From contig NZ_CP141214.1 in assembly GCF_035610345.1 (NCBI RefSeq), forward strand, positions 714,230-778,229: a stretch of 64,000 nucleotides of DNA. The letters run 5' to 3'. The position numbers were made by a program, and so were the translations under genes. Position 1 is the first letter of the stretch; each line of letters opens with the position of its first letter. The notes under the pieces were generated by a model. It had not been told where the DNA came from. It did not search any database and saw nothing but the letters and a program-made list of their open reading frames with translations. Source of the stretch: Sinorhizobium meliloti (GTDB taxonomy: Bacteria; Pseudomonadota; Alphaproteobacteria; Rhizobiales; Rhizobiaceae). Below are positions 8,963 through 17,143 of the stretch, one piece after another.

Positions 8963-9475
8963 ATGATTTCGACATTCGCAGCTTCGCTCGCATTCTTTTT
9001 CTTTGCCGGACTGATGACCTATGCCGGCATCAAGGATGTCGCGACCATGACCATATCGAACCGTCTCGTGCTTGCATTGGCGGTTTCCTTCATGGTTCTT
9101 GCGCCCGCCGCCGGATTGGGCGTGGCGACGATCTCGTCCAGCATCCTCATCGCCTCCGGCGTACTGGTCTCGACCTTCATGCTCTTCTCCTTCGGCTGGA
9201 TCGGCGGCGGCGACGCGAAGCTCTTGCCCGTGGCCGTACTCTGGCTCGGGCCGGACCTCGCGCTCGACTTTCTCCTTTACACGGCCCTGATTGGTGCGGC
9301 GTTGACGCTTGGCCTTCTGCAATTCCGGCGCATGCCCCTGCCGGTGGTCCTGAAGAAGAGCGCCTGGTCCGCGCGCCTGCACTCCCCCGAGACGGGCGTT
9401 CCCTACGGGGCGGCGATGGCGCCCGCTGCCCTTCTGCTGCTCCCCCAAAGCCACTGGTTCTCCGCCCTTCTCTGA
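8963..9475 (+). CDS. cpaA: Prepilin peptidase CpaA/TadV (A24 family)
   Basis: 170-aa polytopic inner-membrane aspartyl protease that removes the leader of Flp-type prepilins. The two catalytic aspartates are visible: KDVATMTISN near residue 22 and GGGDAKLL near residue 75. The small size without a methylase domain fits the TadV/CpaA subgroup. I chose ATG 8963, after CACCTGAG, although the frame is open from 8735; the upstream part overlaps the regulatory boxes. It starts the rightward block cpaA-cpaB-cpaE/tadE-tadE. Confidence 0.92.
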   Translation: MISTFAASLAFFFFAGLMTYAGIKDVATMTISNRLVLALAVSFMVLAPAAGLGVATISSSILIASGVLVSTFMLFSFGWIGGGDAKLLPVAVLWLGPDLALDFLLYTALIGAALTLGLLQFRRMPLPVVLKKSAWSARLHSPETGVPYGAAMAPAALLLLPQSHWFSALL

Positions 9476-9518
9476 TGGCGGCACCGACATCCCCTCACCA
9501 AACGATAAGGTCTAGCCA

Positions 9519-10307
9519 ATGATCCGCCTTGCCATTCTCCTGCTCGCGCTGGCAGCCGGCGGCGCTGCCTCCTGGTTGGCGCTGGGCGCCGCAGACCAGC
9601 CGACAACCGCGACAGCGCAAGTTCAAGAGGCGCCTTCGCAGGAGGTGCTAGTCGCCTCCGCGGAGTTCAAACGCGGAACGACGCTCGAGGAGACCCACGT
9701 GCGGTGGCAGCCCTGGGAGGGCGAGATCCCTCCCGTGTTCATCAGCCGCAGCTCACGCCCGGACGCGATCGCATCCCTGAAGGGGTCACTCGCCTTGAGC
9801 GACTTCGTTGCGAGGGAACCTATCCGGCAGGACAAGGTCGCCCAGCCTGGCGCCGGCTTCCTGTCCAGCATGCTGCCCTCGGGGAAGCGGGCAATAGCGG
9901 TCCGCGTGACTGCGGAGAGCACGGCCGGTGGATTCATTTTGCCCAACGACCATGTTGACGTCATCCATACCGTCGCCCGTTCCGGCTCGGGAAAGGATAG
10001 TGACGTCCTCAGCCGCGCCATCCTCTCCAATATTCGGGTGCTGGCGGTTGATCAGACCGTTTCGGAGGGGGCGGATGGGACCTCGGTCATCGGCAAGACC
10101 GCGACGCTCGAAGGGGATCCCCGACAAATCGCAACGATCGCCGCGGCGGAAGCCTCAGGTACGGTTTCGCTCGCGCTCCGCCCCTTGGTCGACAACCACG
10201 AACCACCAATTGTCGAAAGCGAGGGTCCTCGTCGCGGAGTGGTGCGCGTCATCAGTGGCGGGCGCATGTCGATGACTGAAGTTCCCTCCCGCTCCGGCGG
10301 AAGCTGA
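9519..10307 (+). CDS. cpaB: Flp pilus assembly protein CpaB/RcpC
   Basis: 262-aa periplasmic protein. An N-terminal signal anchor (IRLAILLLALAAGGAASWLAL) precedes a SAF-type domain (about 45-105) and the RcpC/CpaB domain with the GKRAIAVRV...GGFILPNDHVDVI stretch at about 125-155, a hallmark of the family. It supports the secretin channel of the Tad machine in the periplasm. It lies 43 bp after cpaA and 24 bp before cpaE, clearly one operon. Confidence 0.92.
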   Translation: MIRLAILLLALAAGGAASWLALGAADQPTTATAQVQEAPSQEVLVASAEFKRGTTLEETHVRWQPWEGEIPPVFISRSSRPDAIASLKGSLALSDFVAREPIRQDKVAQPGAGFLSSMLPSGKRAIAVRVTAESTAGGFILPNDHVDVIHTVARSGSGKDSDVLSRAILSNIRVLAVDQTVSEGADGTSVIGKTATLEGDPRQIATIAAAEASGTVSLALRPLVDNHEPPIVESEGPRRGVVRVISGGRMSMTEVPSRSGGS

Positions 10308-10331
10308 TCAGCTCAAGAAAGTTTCGAACCA

Positions 10332-12071
10332 ATGAAACAGCTCGGAAACGAAATCCACGGAACCTTTCCTGCGGCGTCTGCGCTGCCGCCCATACCAAAG
10401 ATTGACATCGCCGCCTTCTGCCGTTCGGAAGAGGTAACCCAGGCGATCCGTACGGCGGCGTTCGACCGTCGCATGGCGCGAGCCACGGTGGCGATAAAGA
10501 CCGGGGGGATCGACGAAGCCGCAGCGCTTTACAGCGGTTTCACCTCGCCGAATCTGGTGGTTGTGGAAAACGATGAGGATGACGTTCCGCTGATGGCAGC
10601 GCTGGAAGGCCTTGCCATGGAATGCGTCACGGGTACCAAGGTTATCGTCATAGGGCGTTCCAACGACGTCGCGCGATACAAGAAGCTCTTGGACGCCGGC
10701 GTGAGCGATTACCTCGTAGCGCCCTTCGATCTGATGGATTTCGTCGCTGCGGTGCACCGCTGCTTTCGCGCTCCGGTCGAGGAGAAGCTTGGGCGTATCG
10801 TCGCATTCGTCGGCGCCAAGGGCGGGACCGGATCCTCGACACTTGCGCATAACGTTGCCTATGCCATGTCAAAGCGCGTCGATGCGGATGTGCTTCTGGC
10901 CGATCTCGACCTACAGTCCGGTACGCTCGACCTGAACTTCGACATCGAGGCGACCCAGGGCATGGTCGACGTGCTGGAGAGTCCCGATCGGCTGGACGAG
11001 GTGCTTCTGCGCCGTCTGGCCGTGCCCCATACGGATCGCCTGCACCTTCTGCCGGCGACCGCGGATCTCAATAAGGTCTTCAGTCTCCGGGAAGATGACG
11101 TGGATCACCTCCTCGATGTCGCTCGTTCGAGCTCCTGGCATCTGGTGGTGGACCTGCCTCATATCTGGACAGGATGGACGCGCAAGATCCTCCTCGAAGC
11201 GGACGATATCGTCATCACGGCGACGCCCGATCTCGCCAGCATGCGCAATGCGAAGAACCTGGTCGACTTCTTGAAGAGGGCGCGCCCGAACGACCCGCCG
11301 CCGAGGATCGTTCTCAACAAGACCGAAACGCCCAAGCTCGCAGAAATCAAACCGAAGGACTTCGTTGCAGCCGTCGGGTTGCAGGAGAGCATTTCCGTAC
11401 CCTTCGACCCGAAGCTGTTCGGTGCCGCGGCGAACAATGGCCGGCTGGTGATCGATCAGGCGCCTCAGTCTGCAGCGGGCCGGGCGATGGTCGCGCTTGC
11501 CTGGCGCGTTAGCGGCACGAGGGAGAGACGAGCCGATCGACGCGGCCTCAAGGCCCTGCTGCAAACAGTGCTGAGCCGCGGCAGATCGAAGGGCTCATCG
11601 GCAGTGCGCAAGAAAGCGGGCGAACTGAAAGCTTCCGAGGCGGGGGCCTCGGCAGCCGAATTCGCGCTGATCGCGCCGGTGCTCGCTCTGGCTCTCGTCG
11701 CCATGGCGGATGTCGGGCTTGCGCTTTACGAGCGAATGACGATCGACCATGCGCTGCGCGCCGGCGCGCAAGCTGCCATGGCCGATCCAGGGCCGACGCA
11801 AGTCCAAAAGGTTATGCAGTCCACGCTGGCGAAAAGCGCGCTGCTGGCCAATGCCACCGTGTCAGCGGTGAAGCGCTACTGCGCCTGCCCGGAAAATCCC
11901 GACATCGACCCGGATGCGGCGGCGCAATGCGGAACGAGCCTTTGCGCCAATGCGGCGGCGCCGTTCATTTACTACCGCTTGGCGGCGACGAAGAATTATC
12001 AGCCGATGTCGCTGCGGCAGGTGCTTCCAGCCTTTCAGCTCAACTCATCCATGCAGGTGCAGATCCGATGA
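10332..12071 (+). CDS. cpaE: CpaE/TadZ ATPase fused to a C-terminal TadE-like pseudopilin
   Basis: 579 aa, well above the usual ~400-430 for CpaE. Residues ~1-145 form a degenerate receiver-like domain. Residues ~155-400 form the MinD-like ATPase with a deviant Walker A (AKGGTGSST near 158-166), a DLDLQSGTLDLNF switch region and VVDLPHIW. A basic linker (about 400-430) leads to ASEAGASAAEFALIAPVLAL (from about residue 434), a TadE class-III signal/membrane segment followed by a Cys-containing exported tail of ~110 residues. TadZ localises the pilus machine to the pole and TadE is a pseudopilin; here one reading frame carries both. Stop overlaps the next tadE start (ATGA). Confidence 0.88.
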   Translation: MKQLGNEIHGTFPAASALPPIPKIDIAAFCRSEEVTQAIRTAAFDRRMARATVAIKTGGIDEAAALYSGFTSPNLVVVENDEDDVPLMAALEGLAMECVTGTKVIVIGRSNDVARYKKLLDAGVSDYLVAPFDLMDFVAAVHRCFRAPVEEKLGRIVAFVGAKGGTGSSTLAHNVAYAMSKRVDADVLLADLDLQSGTLDLNFDIEATQGMVDVLESPDRLDEVLLRRLAVPHTDRLHLLPATADLNKVFSLREDDVDHLLDVARSSSWHLVVDLPHIWTGWTRKILLEADDIVITATPDLASMRNAKNLVDFLKRARPNDPPPRIVLNKTETPKLAEIKPKDFVAAVGLQESISVPFDPKLFGAAANNGRLVIDQAPQSAAGRAMVALAWRVSGTRERRADRRGLKALLQTVLSRGRSKGSSAVRKKAGELKASEAGASAAEFALIAPVLALALVAMADVGLALYERMTIDHALRAGAQAAMADPGPTQVQKVMQSTLAKSALLANATVSAVKRYCACPENPDIDPDAAAQCGTSLCANAAAPFIYYRLAATKNYQPMSLRQVLPAFQLNSSMQVQIR

Positions 12072-12493
12072 CGAAGTCGCGCCGCGGCGTCCAACGGCTG
12101 TGGCGCAGCGAAGCGGGTGCAACGGCGGTGGAATTCGCGCTGGTGTGCCTGCCGCTGCTCCTGCTGATCCTCGGCGTCATCGAATTTGGCCGTGTCTTTT
12201 ATGTCCGCAACGATCTCTCGCACGCCGCCGACATTGCTGCGCGCAAGGTGCTGATCGGGCAGGTCGCCCGCGATGCGTCCGATAGCGAGGCACAGCAGAA
12301 ACTCGAACGTGCGGTGCGCGAGAGCTTTCGCGGCGGCGATCCCTCGCTGCTTCAAATCGTCACCGGCAAGGAAACCGTGGACGGGATCGATTTTCGCATT
12401 CTGTCCATTCGGTATCCCTTCACCTTTGTCCTGCCGGGTCTGGCTAAGGGCCCGTTCAACCTGCAGCTTTCACGACGCATCCCGATCGGGTGA
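12068..12493 (+). CDS. tadE: TadE/TadF-like pseudopilin
   Basis: 141-aa protein with a short basic N-terminus and a class III signal/membrane segment containing EAGATAVEFALVCLPLLLLI (about residues 15-40), then a small periplasmic domain. This is the usual stand-alone TadE/TadF layout and is the last gene of the cpaA-cpaB-cpaE run. The ATG at 12068 overlaps the cpaE stop by four bases, indicating translational coupling, so I prefer it to the longer frame open from 11927. With the TadE domain fused to CpaE just upstream, the locus encodes two such pseudopilins in tandem. Confidence 0.88.
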   Translation: MTKSRRGVQRLWRSEAGATAVEFALVCLPLLLLILGVIEFGRVFYVRNDLSHAADIAARKVLIGQVARDASDSEAQQKLERAVRESFRGGDPSLLQIVTGKETVDGIDFRILSIRYPFTFVLPGLAKGPFNLQLSRRIPIG

Positions 12494-12523
12494 TCGCGGA
12501 CCTTTACCGATTGGCAGCGCCCG

Positions 12524-13018
12524 TTAATCGCCGGGCTCGGGCTCGGGCGCGGTGATCTCCGGTTGCGGAGCGGTAACGCCGTCGGATCGGATCGGCGCGC
12601 AGCGGCCGGCGCAGCTATAGGTTGTCTTGCCCTCGCCCCCGTCGACGGTGACCAGACGCCCGCCTGCCGCGACGACATCAAGGATGACGTTGGCCACCTG
12701 CGCGCCGTCTGCGCCGATGACGATCAGGTTTGTCGACCCTGGCGTTCTGCCGGTCAGAACGACCGTCTTGTCGTCACTCAGCGTCGCCTGCGCGATTGCT
12801 GGATTGCCGATGATGAGTGTGCTTGCGGGCTGCGCCAGGAGGAGCATTCTCGCAAAATCGACGATAACCCTGACGACGCCGTCGGCCTGGCGGGTCGCCT
12901 GCAGCGTCACGGCTGTAGCGGGCTGGCTTTTCGCCGCCTCGGGCGCCGCAATCATGGCGCATGTGGTAAGCGCCAAACCAAGCCATCCGGCGACGCTGCG
13001 CATTGGAACCACTCCCAT
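12524..13018 (-). CDS. Stand-alone secretin N-terminal (pilus-formation N) domain protein
   Basis: 164-aa exported protein: signal peptide (WLGLALTTCAMIAAPEAAKS region) followed by one domain resembling the N-terminal domain of CpaC/RcpA secretins, with VIVDFARMLLLAQPASTLII and the GRTPGSTNLIV motif at about 95-110. It ends in a Pro/Glu-rich tail and has two Cys in TYSCAGRCAP. It lacks the secretin pore. The ATG at 13018 has GGGAG at good spacing; ATG 13003 is an alternative. It is divergent from pilA and shares its regulatory region. Inference: a periplasmic adaptor or accessory ring protein for the Tad secretin at 25646. Confidence 0.75.
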   Translation of the reverse strand: MGVVPMRSVAGWLGLALTTCAMIAAPEAAKSQPATAVTLQATRQADGVVRVIVDFARMLLLAQPASTLIIGNPAIAQATLSDDKTVVLTGRTPGSTNLIVIGADGAQVANVILDVVAAGGRLVTVDGGEGKTTYSCAGRCAPIRSDGVTAPQPEITAPEPEPGD

Positions 13019-13106
13019 TGGTTGCTCCCGGCCTCTTAACGGATGGGTGTTGCCATCCGTTCCAACTACCATGGCAAAGAGTGAAAGTACTGCAAGGCCG
13101 ACGATC

Positions 13107-13198
13107 GGACTAGACCACTAGGCCGAACCGCTCGCGGTCGGTCCTCGGCCATCAGGCTGAATGGATCGAGAGGGTTAATAAAGTCTATATGAGAGCCA
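13107..13198 (+). promoter_or_regulatory. pilA promoter with shared boxes
   Basis: GGACTAGACC at 13107-13116, CCATCAGG at 13149-13156 (followed by CTGAATGG), and a -10-like TATATG at 13186-13191, 29 bp after the second box. A probable transcript start near 13198 would put the CCATCAGG box at about -45 and the first box at about -86. The region also serves the divergent secretin-N gene. See the matching boxes at 8834-8882 and 30512-30550. Confidence 0.55.
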
Positions 13199-13291
13199 CA
13201 CAGCAAGCGGGAACGAGGCAGACCCTGGCCCGGCCCTGTGATGCCGAACTTGGCGTCGGCGCAACCTCAAACCACTGAAGGACCCCGAACC

Positions 13292-13465
13292 ATGAAAAAA
13301 CTTCTTGTCCGCTTTGCCCGCAACGAGTCCGGCGCGACCGCTATCGAATACGGCCTGATCGCCGGTCTGGTCGCCGTCGTTATTATCGGCGCGGTGACCA
13401 CAGTCGGCACCGATGTGAAAACGGTATTCACCACGATTTCAGAGAAGCTGAAGCCTGCTGCCTAA
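13292..13465 (+). CDS. pilA: Flp-type major pilin PilA
   Basis: 57-aa Flp/Fap pilin precursor. The short basic leader ends in Gly at ESG, the predicted CpaA cleavage site, directly before ATAIEYGLIAGLVAVVIIG, the diagnostic Flp sequence with the Glu-Tyr pair. The mature pilin would be about 43 residues. The ATG at 13292 has GAAGGACC upstream. It has its own promoter region and is followed after ~100 bp by cpaF, with a hairpin between that may favour high pilin mRNA. Confidence 0.95.
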   Translation: MKKLLVRFARNESGATAIEYGLIAGLVAVVIIGAVTTVGTDVKTVFTTISEKLKPAA

Positions 13466-13494
13466 TTCAATTGGCAAGGCTCTTACAAGGCAGT

Positions 13495-13513
13495 GCGGAG
13501 GGTTGACCTCCGC
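13495..13513 (+). terminator. Hairpin between pilA and cpaF
   Basis: Perfect 7-bp stem GCGGAGG/CCTCCGC with loop GTTGA, 30 bp after the pilA stop. There is no U-tract, so it is more likely a 3'-end stabiliser or partial attenuator than a strong terminator. Confidence 0.45.
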
Positions 13514-13564
13514 CAGCCATGTCTAGGCACAAGCAATTCATGTGAGACCGGCAGGGCGACGTCG

Positions 13565-14986
13565 ATGTTTGGCAAAAAATCGATATTGGATCAAACGGCC
13601 GCGAAAGAAATGGAGCAGCCAGCGCGCGAGATGGACCTCCGGGCTCCGCACGAGCTCAAGAAGCCTGCCCCGGCCCCGGCCGCTGCCAAACCCGAGAAGG
13701 CCGAACAGTACTACAGCTTCAAAAAGGAAATTTTCAGCGCGCTCATCGCCACGATCGACGTGGCAGTGCTGTCCACCATGGATGGCGAGCAGGCGCGTAC
13801 CGAAATCGGCGCCATCGTCAACGATATCGTCGCGGCCAAAAAGGCCGGTATTTCCATGGCCGAACAGAACGACCTTCTGCACGACATCTGCAACGACATT
13901 CTGGGCTACGGACCTCTCGAGCCCCTGCTCGCCCGCGACGACATCGCCGACATCATGGTGAATGGCGCGGACCAGGTCTTCATCGAGGTGGCCGGTCGAG
14001 TGCAGCAAACGGGCATTCGCTTCCGGGACAACGAGCAGCTCCTGAACATCTGCCAACGCATCGTCAGCCAAGTCGGCCGGCGAGTCGATGAATCGAGCCC
14101 GATCTGCGACGCACGTCTGGCAGACGGTTCGCGCGTTAACGTCATCGCCCCGCCGCTCGCGATCGACGGCCCCAGCCTGACCATCCGTAAGTTTAAAAAG
14201 GAGAAGCTGACCGTCGACCAACTGGTGCGTTTCGGTTCGATCTCACCCGAAGGCGCCGAGATCCTCAAGATCATCGGTCGCGTGCGCTGCAACGTGCTCA
14301 TCTCCGGCGGCACGGGCTCCGGCAAGACGACGTTGCTCAATTGCCTCACAGGCTATATCGACGACGGCGAACGCATCATCACCTGCGAAGACGCGGCAGA
14401 GCTTCAATTGCAGCAGCCGCACGTCGTGCGTCTCGAGACGCGCCCGCCCAACATCGAAGGTCAGGGTGAGATCACCATGCGCGCACTCGTCAAAAACTGC
14501 CTGCGCATGCGGCCCGAGCGGATCATCGTCGGCGAGGTGCGCGGGCCAGAGGCCTTCGATTTGCTTCAGGCGATGAATACCGGCCATGACGGCTCAATGG
14601 GAACACTTCATGCAAACTCGCCGCGCGAGGCACTCTCCCGGATCGAGGCGATGATCACCATGGGCGGGCATTCGCTGCCCGGCAAGGCAATTCGAGAAAT
14701 GCTCGTCTCGTCCGTCGACGTGATCGTCCAGGCGGCACGCCTTCGCGACGGCTCCCGGCGCATCACCCACATCACCGAAGTGCTCGGTATGGAAGGTGAC
14801 GTGATCACGACCCAAGATCTCTTCGTCTACGACATGGTTGGGGAGGATGATAAGGGCAACATTATCGGACGACATCGCTCGACCGGGATCGGCCGCCCGG
14901 CATTTTGGGACCGCGCGCGCTATTACGGCGAAGAAACCCGTCTAGCCGCGGCGCTCGACGCTGCGGAACTTAAGGCGGCTGCGTAA
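13565..14986 (+). CDS. cpaF: Flp pilus secretion ATPase CpaF/TadA
   Basis: 473-aa hexameric secretion ATPase powering Flp pilus assembly at the inner face of the cytoplasmic membrane. The all-alpha N-terminal domain runs to about 190; Walker A ISGGTGSGKTTLLN is near residue 245; the Asp box, Walker B (RPERIIVGEVRGPEA) and His box (MNTGHDGSMGTLHAN) follow in order. The ATG at 13565 (MFGKKS) suits the family; the frame is open upstream from 13493 without a ribosome site. tadB follows 27 bp later. Confidence 0.95.
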   Translation: MFGKKSILDQTAAKEMEQPAREMDLRAPHELKKPAPAPAAAKPEKAEQYYSFKKEIFSALIATIDVAVLSTMDGEQARTEIGAIVNDIVAAKKAGISMAEQNDLLHDICNDILGYGPLEPLLARDDIADIMVNGADQVFIEVAGRVQQTGIRFRDNEQLLNICQRIVSQVGRRVDESSPICDARLADGSRVNVIAPPLAIDGPSLTIRKFKKEKLTVDQLVRFGSISPEGAEILKIIGRVRCNVLISGGTGSGKTTLLNCLTGYIDDGERIITCEDAAELQLQQPHVVRLETRPPNIEGQGEITMRALVKNCLRMRPERIIVGEVRGPEAFDLLQAMNTGHDGSMGTLHANSPREALSRIEAMITMGGHSLPGKAIREMLVSSVDVIVQAARLRDGSRRITHITEVLGMEGDVITTQDLFVYDMVGEDDKGNIIGRHRSTGIGRPAFWDRARYYGEETRLAAALDAAELKAAA

Positions 14987-15013
14987 GTCACAACTGACAC
15001 AGGTGTATTACAA

Positions 15014-16012
15014 ATGCTGTCCCTGCTGTTTCCCGCGATCGTGTTTCTCTTAGCTTCCACGAGCGTCGGCGGCATGATGATTGTTGCCTTCTACCCACGC
15101 GTGGTCAAGGCAAGCGCATATCGCTACAGGTTCGAGCGCATCGCAGCAGTCGCGGAGCGCTCACACAGCGAGCGCACGGAAGAGGAAGGCCGGGATCGCC
15201 GACGCTCGGTGGAAAAGACGCTGCGCGAGATCGAAGCCAAACACCAGGCGAAAGCCCGCAAGAGCCGTAAGCCGCCGCTGGCCGGCAGGATGCGCCAGGC
15301 CGGCCTGCAATGGTCGACGACGACCTATTTTCTCGTTTGCGCCGCTGCGGCTTTGGTCACCTTGGGCGTGATGCTCTTTTTGGGTCTTGGCATACTCGTC
15401 GCGGTTGGCTTTGCCATCGCTGGCGGCTTGCTGCTGCCGCACATTTATGTGAGTGCAAAGCGAAGGTCGCGATTTGCTCGTTTCACTGCCGAATTTCCCA
15501 ATGCCGTCGACGTCATCGTGCGAGGGCTGAAGGCGGGCTTGCCTATGCCCGATTGCTTGCGAGTGATCGCGGCGGAAGCACAGGAGCCGGTCAAAAGCGA
15601 GTTCGTCACCATCGCGCAAGACCAGACGCTCGGCCTACCGGTTGACGAAGCGGTGCAGCGCATGTGCGAACGCATGCCGTTGCCCGAAGCTAACTTCTTC
15701 GCGATCGTCATTGCTATCCAAAGCCGTACCGGGGGCAGCCTGGCGGAAGCGCTCGGAAACCTCTCCAAAGTGCTGCGGGAGCGAAAGAAGATGAAAGCCA
15801 AGATCAGGGCCATGAGCGCGGAGGCGAAGTCTTCCGCTGGCATCATCGGTGCCCTGCCGTTTTTCGTTGCCGGCGCCGTGTACCTGACGAGTCCGGACTA
15901 CATGGCGCTTCTGTTCACGACGCTGACGGGCAAGCTCGTGCTCGTTGGTTGCGCCCTGTGGATGAGCCTCGGCATTTTCCTCATGCGCAAAATGATCAAT
16001 TTCGACTTTTGA
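15014..16012 (+). CDS. tadB: Tad pilus inner-membrane platform protein TadB
   Basis: 332-aa type II secretion F-like platform protein. An N-terminal membrane segment, a basic cytoplasmic stretch (about 40-100), two central segments (VCAAAALVTLGVMLFLGLGI region), the GspF domain (FTAEFPNAVDVIVRGLKAGLP at about 155-175, RTGGSLAEALGNLS at about 240) and C-terminal membrane segments. It partners TadC and CpaF to extrude the pilus. It is between cpaF and tadC, 9 bp from the latter. Confidence 0.93.
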   Translation: MLSLLFPAIVFLLASTSVGGMMIVAFYPRVVKASAYRYRFERIAAVAERSHSERTEEEGRDRRRSVEKTLREIEAKHQAKARKSRKPPLAGRMRQAGLQWSTTTYFLVCAAAALVTLGVMLFLGLGILVAVGFAIAGGLLLPHIYVSAKRRSRFARFTAEFPNAVDVIVRGLKAGLPMPDCLRVIAAEAQEPVKSEFVTIAQDQTLGLPVDEAVQRMCERMPLPEANFFAIVIAIQSRTGGSLAEALGNLSKVLRERKKMKAKIRAMSAEAKSSAGIIGALPFFVAGAVYLTSPDYMALLFTTLTGKLVLVGCALWMSLGIFLMRKMINFDF

Positions 16013-16021
16013 GAATACGAG

Positions 16022-16990
16022 ATGAACCTAGGCGCTAACATTCCCGATCCGGAACAGCTGACTGCTTTGATGGCGGGCCTCTCTGCCTTTTGCGCGGTCG
16101 TGGTCGTTTCCTGGCCCTACGTCTTTCGGGACACGTTGACCGATCGCCTGAAAAAGGTGGAGGGCGAACGCGAACGTATCCGCCAGAGGGAGCGTTCCCG
16201 GCTCGGTGCCGAGAAGCGTGAGGGGTCGCTGCGCGTTGAACCGAAGCGGCTGTTTCTGGCAATCGTCAATCGCTTCAATCTCGCCAAGCAGGCAGAGGAC
16301 GGGGAAATCGTCCGCAAATTGAACATGGCGGGCTATCGCGGCCACGCGCCGATCACGGCCTTTCTCGCCGTAAGGCTGATAGCGCCTATGGTCATCTTCT
16401 CCGCTGCACTGCTCTATATCCTGCTCATTGTTCGGCCGGAGGCGCCGCTGCTCCTGGTTTTGGGCATGGCCGCCGGCATCGGTTCGCTCGGCTATTTCGC
16501 GCCGGGGATTTTCATCAGGAACCGGATCACAAAGCGGCAGCAAGCGATCCGCCGATCATGGCCGGAGGCACTGGACCTCCTCTTGATCACCGTGGAATCG
16601 GGCATGGGCATCGAAAGCGCCTTCCGGAAGGTGGGCGAGGAGGTGGGTGCACAATCACCGGAGATCGCCGAGGAGATCCTCCTGACCACGGCGGAGCTTT
16701 CCTACCTGCAGGATCGACGTCAGGCGTTCGAAAATCTGGGGCTGAGGACCGGCGTGGAGGGTGTGCGTGCCGTCGTGACCAGCCTTATCCAGGCGGAAAA
16801 GTACGGCACGCCGCTGGGGCAGGCGCTTCGCGTCATGGCTCAGGAGAACCGAGACATGCGCATGAGCGAGGCGGAAAAAAAGGCGGCCGCCCTTCCGCCA
16901 AAGCTCACAGTGCCGATGATCATCTTCTTCCTGCCCGTGCTCTTCGCCGTCATCATCACGCCGGCGGCGATCCAGATCATGAGCATGTAG
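16022..16990 (+). CDS. tadC: Tad pilus inner-membrane platform protein TadC
   Basis: 322-aa GspF-type membrane protein, second platform subunit. Membrane segments near residues 15-35, 115-160 and at the C-terminus (PMIIFFLPVLFAVIITPAAI). The GspF domain carries RRSWPEALDLLLITVESGMG at about 178-200. It ends the pilA-cpaF-tadB-tadC block and is convergent with cheB. Confidence 0.93.
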   Translation: MNLGANIPDPEQLTALMAGLSAFCAVVVVSWPYVFRDTLTDRLKKVEGERERIRQRERSRLGAEKREGSLRVEPKRLFLAIVNRFNLAKQAEDGEIVRKLNMAGYRGHAPITAFLAVRLIAPMVIFSAALLYILLIVRPEAPLLLVLGMAAGIGSLGYFAPGIFIRNRITKRQQAIRRSWPEALDLLLITVESGMGIESAFRKVGEEVGAQSPEIAEEILLTTAELSYLQDRRQAFENLGLRTGVEGVRAVVTSLIQAEKYGTPLGQALRVMAQENRDMRMSEAEKKAAALPPKLTVPMIIFFLPVLFAVIITPAAIQIMSM

Positions 16991-17081
16991 GATGAACCGC
17001 ACGGGCGGACGAGCGCGAAGCCGCTCCTGAGTTCGCCATGTTTTCGAGGACTCGCCCAGGCAGGGTTGGGGTGGGGCGAGG

Positions 17082-17115
17082 GCGGCGCTGCGCGAGGTTC
17101 GGCGCGCAGCGCCGC
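17082..17115. terminator. Strong hairpin between convergent tadC and cheB
   Basis: Perfect 13-bp inverted repeat GCGGCGCTGCGCG / CGCGCAGCGCCGC with an 8-base loop, located between two converging operons. No U-tract on either strand, so termination would be by an RNA-structure or Rho-assisted route; position supports a transcription barrier. Confidence 0.55.
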
Positions 17116-17143
17116 AACTGCTTCCCGGTCGGGTGCCATGTTC

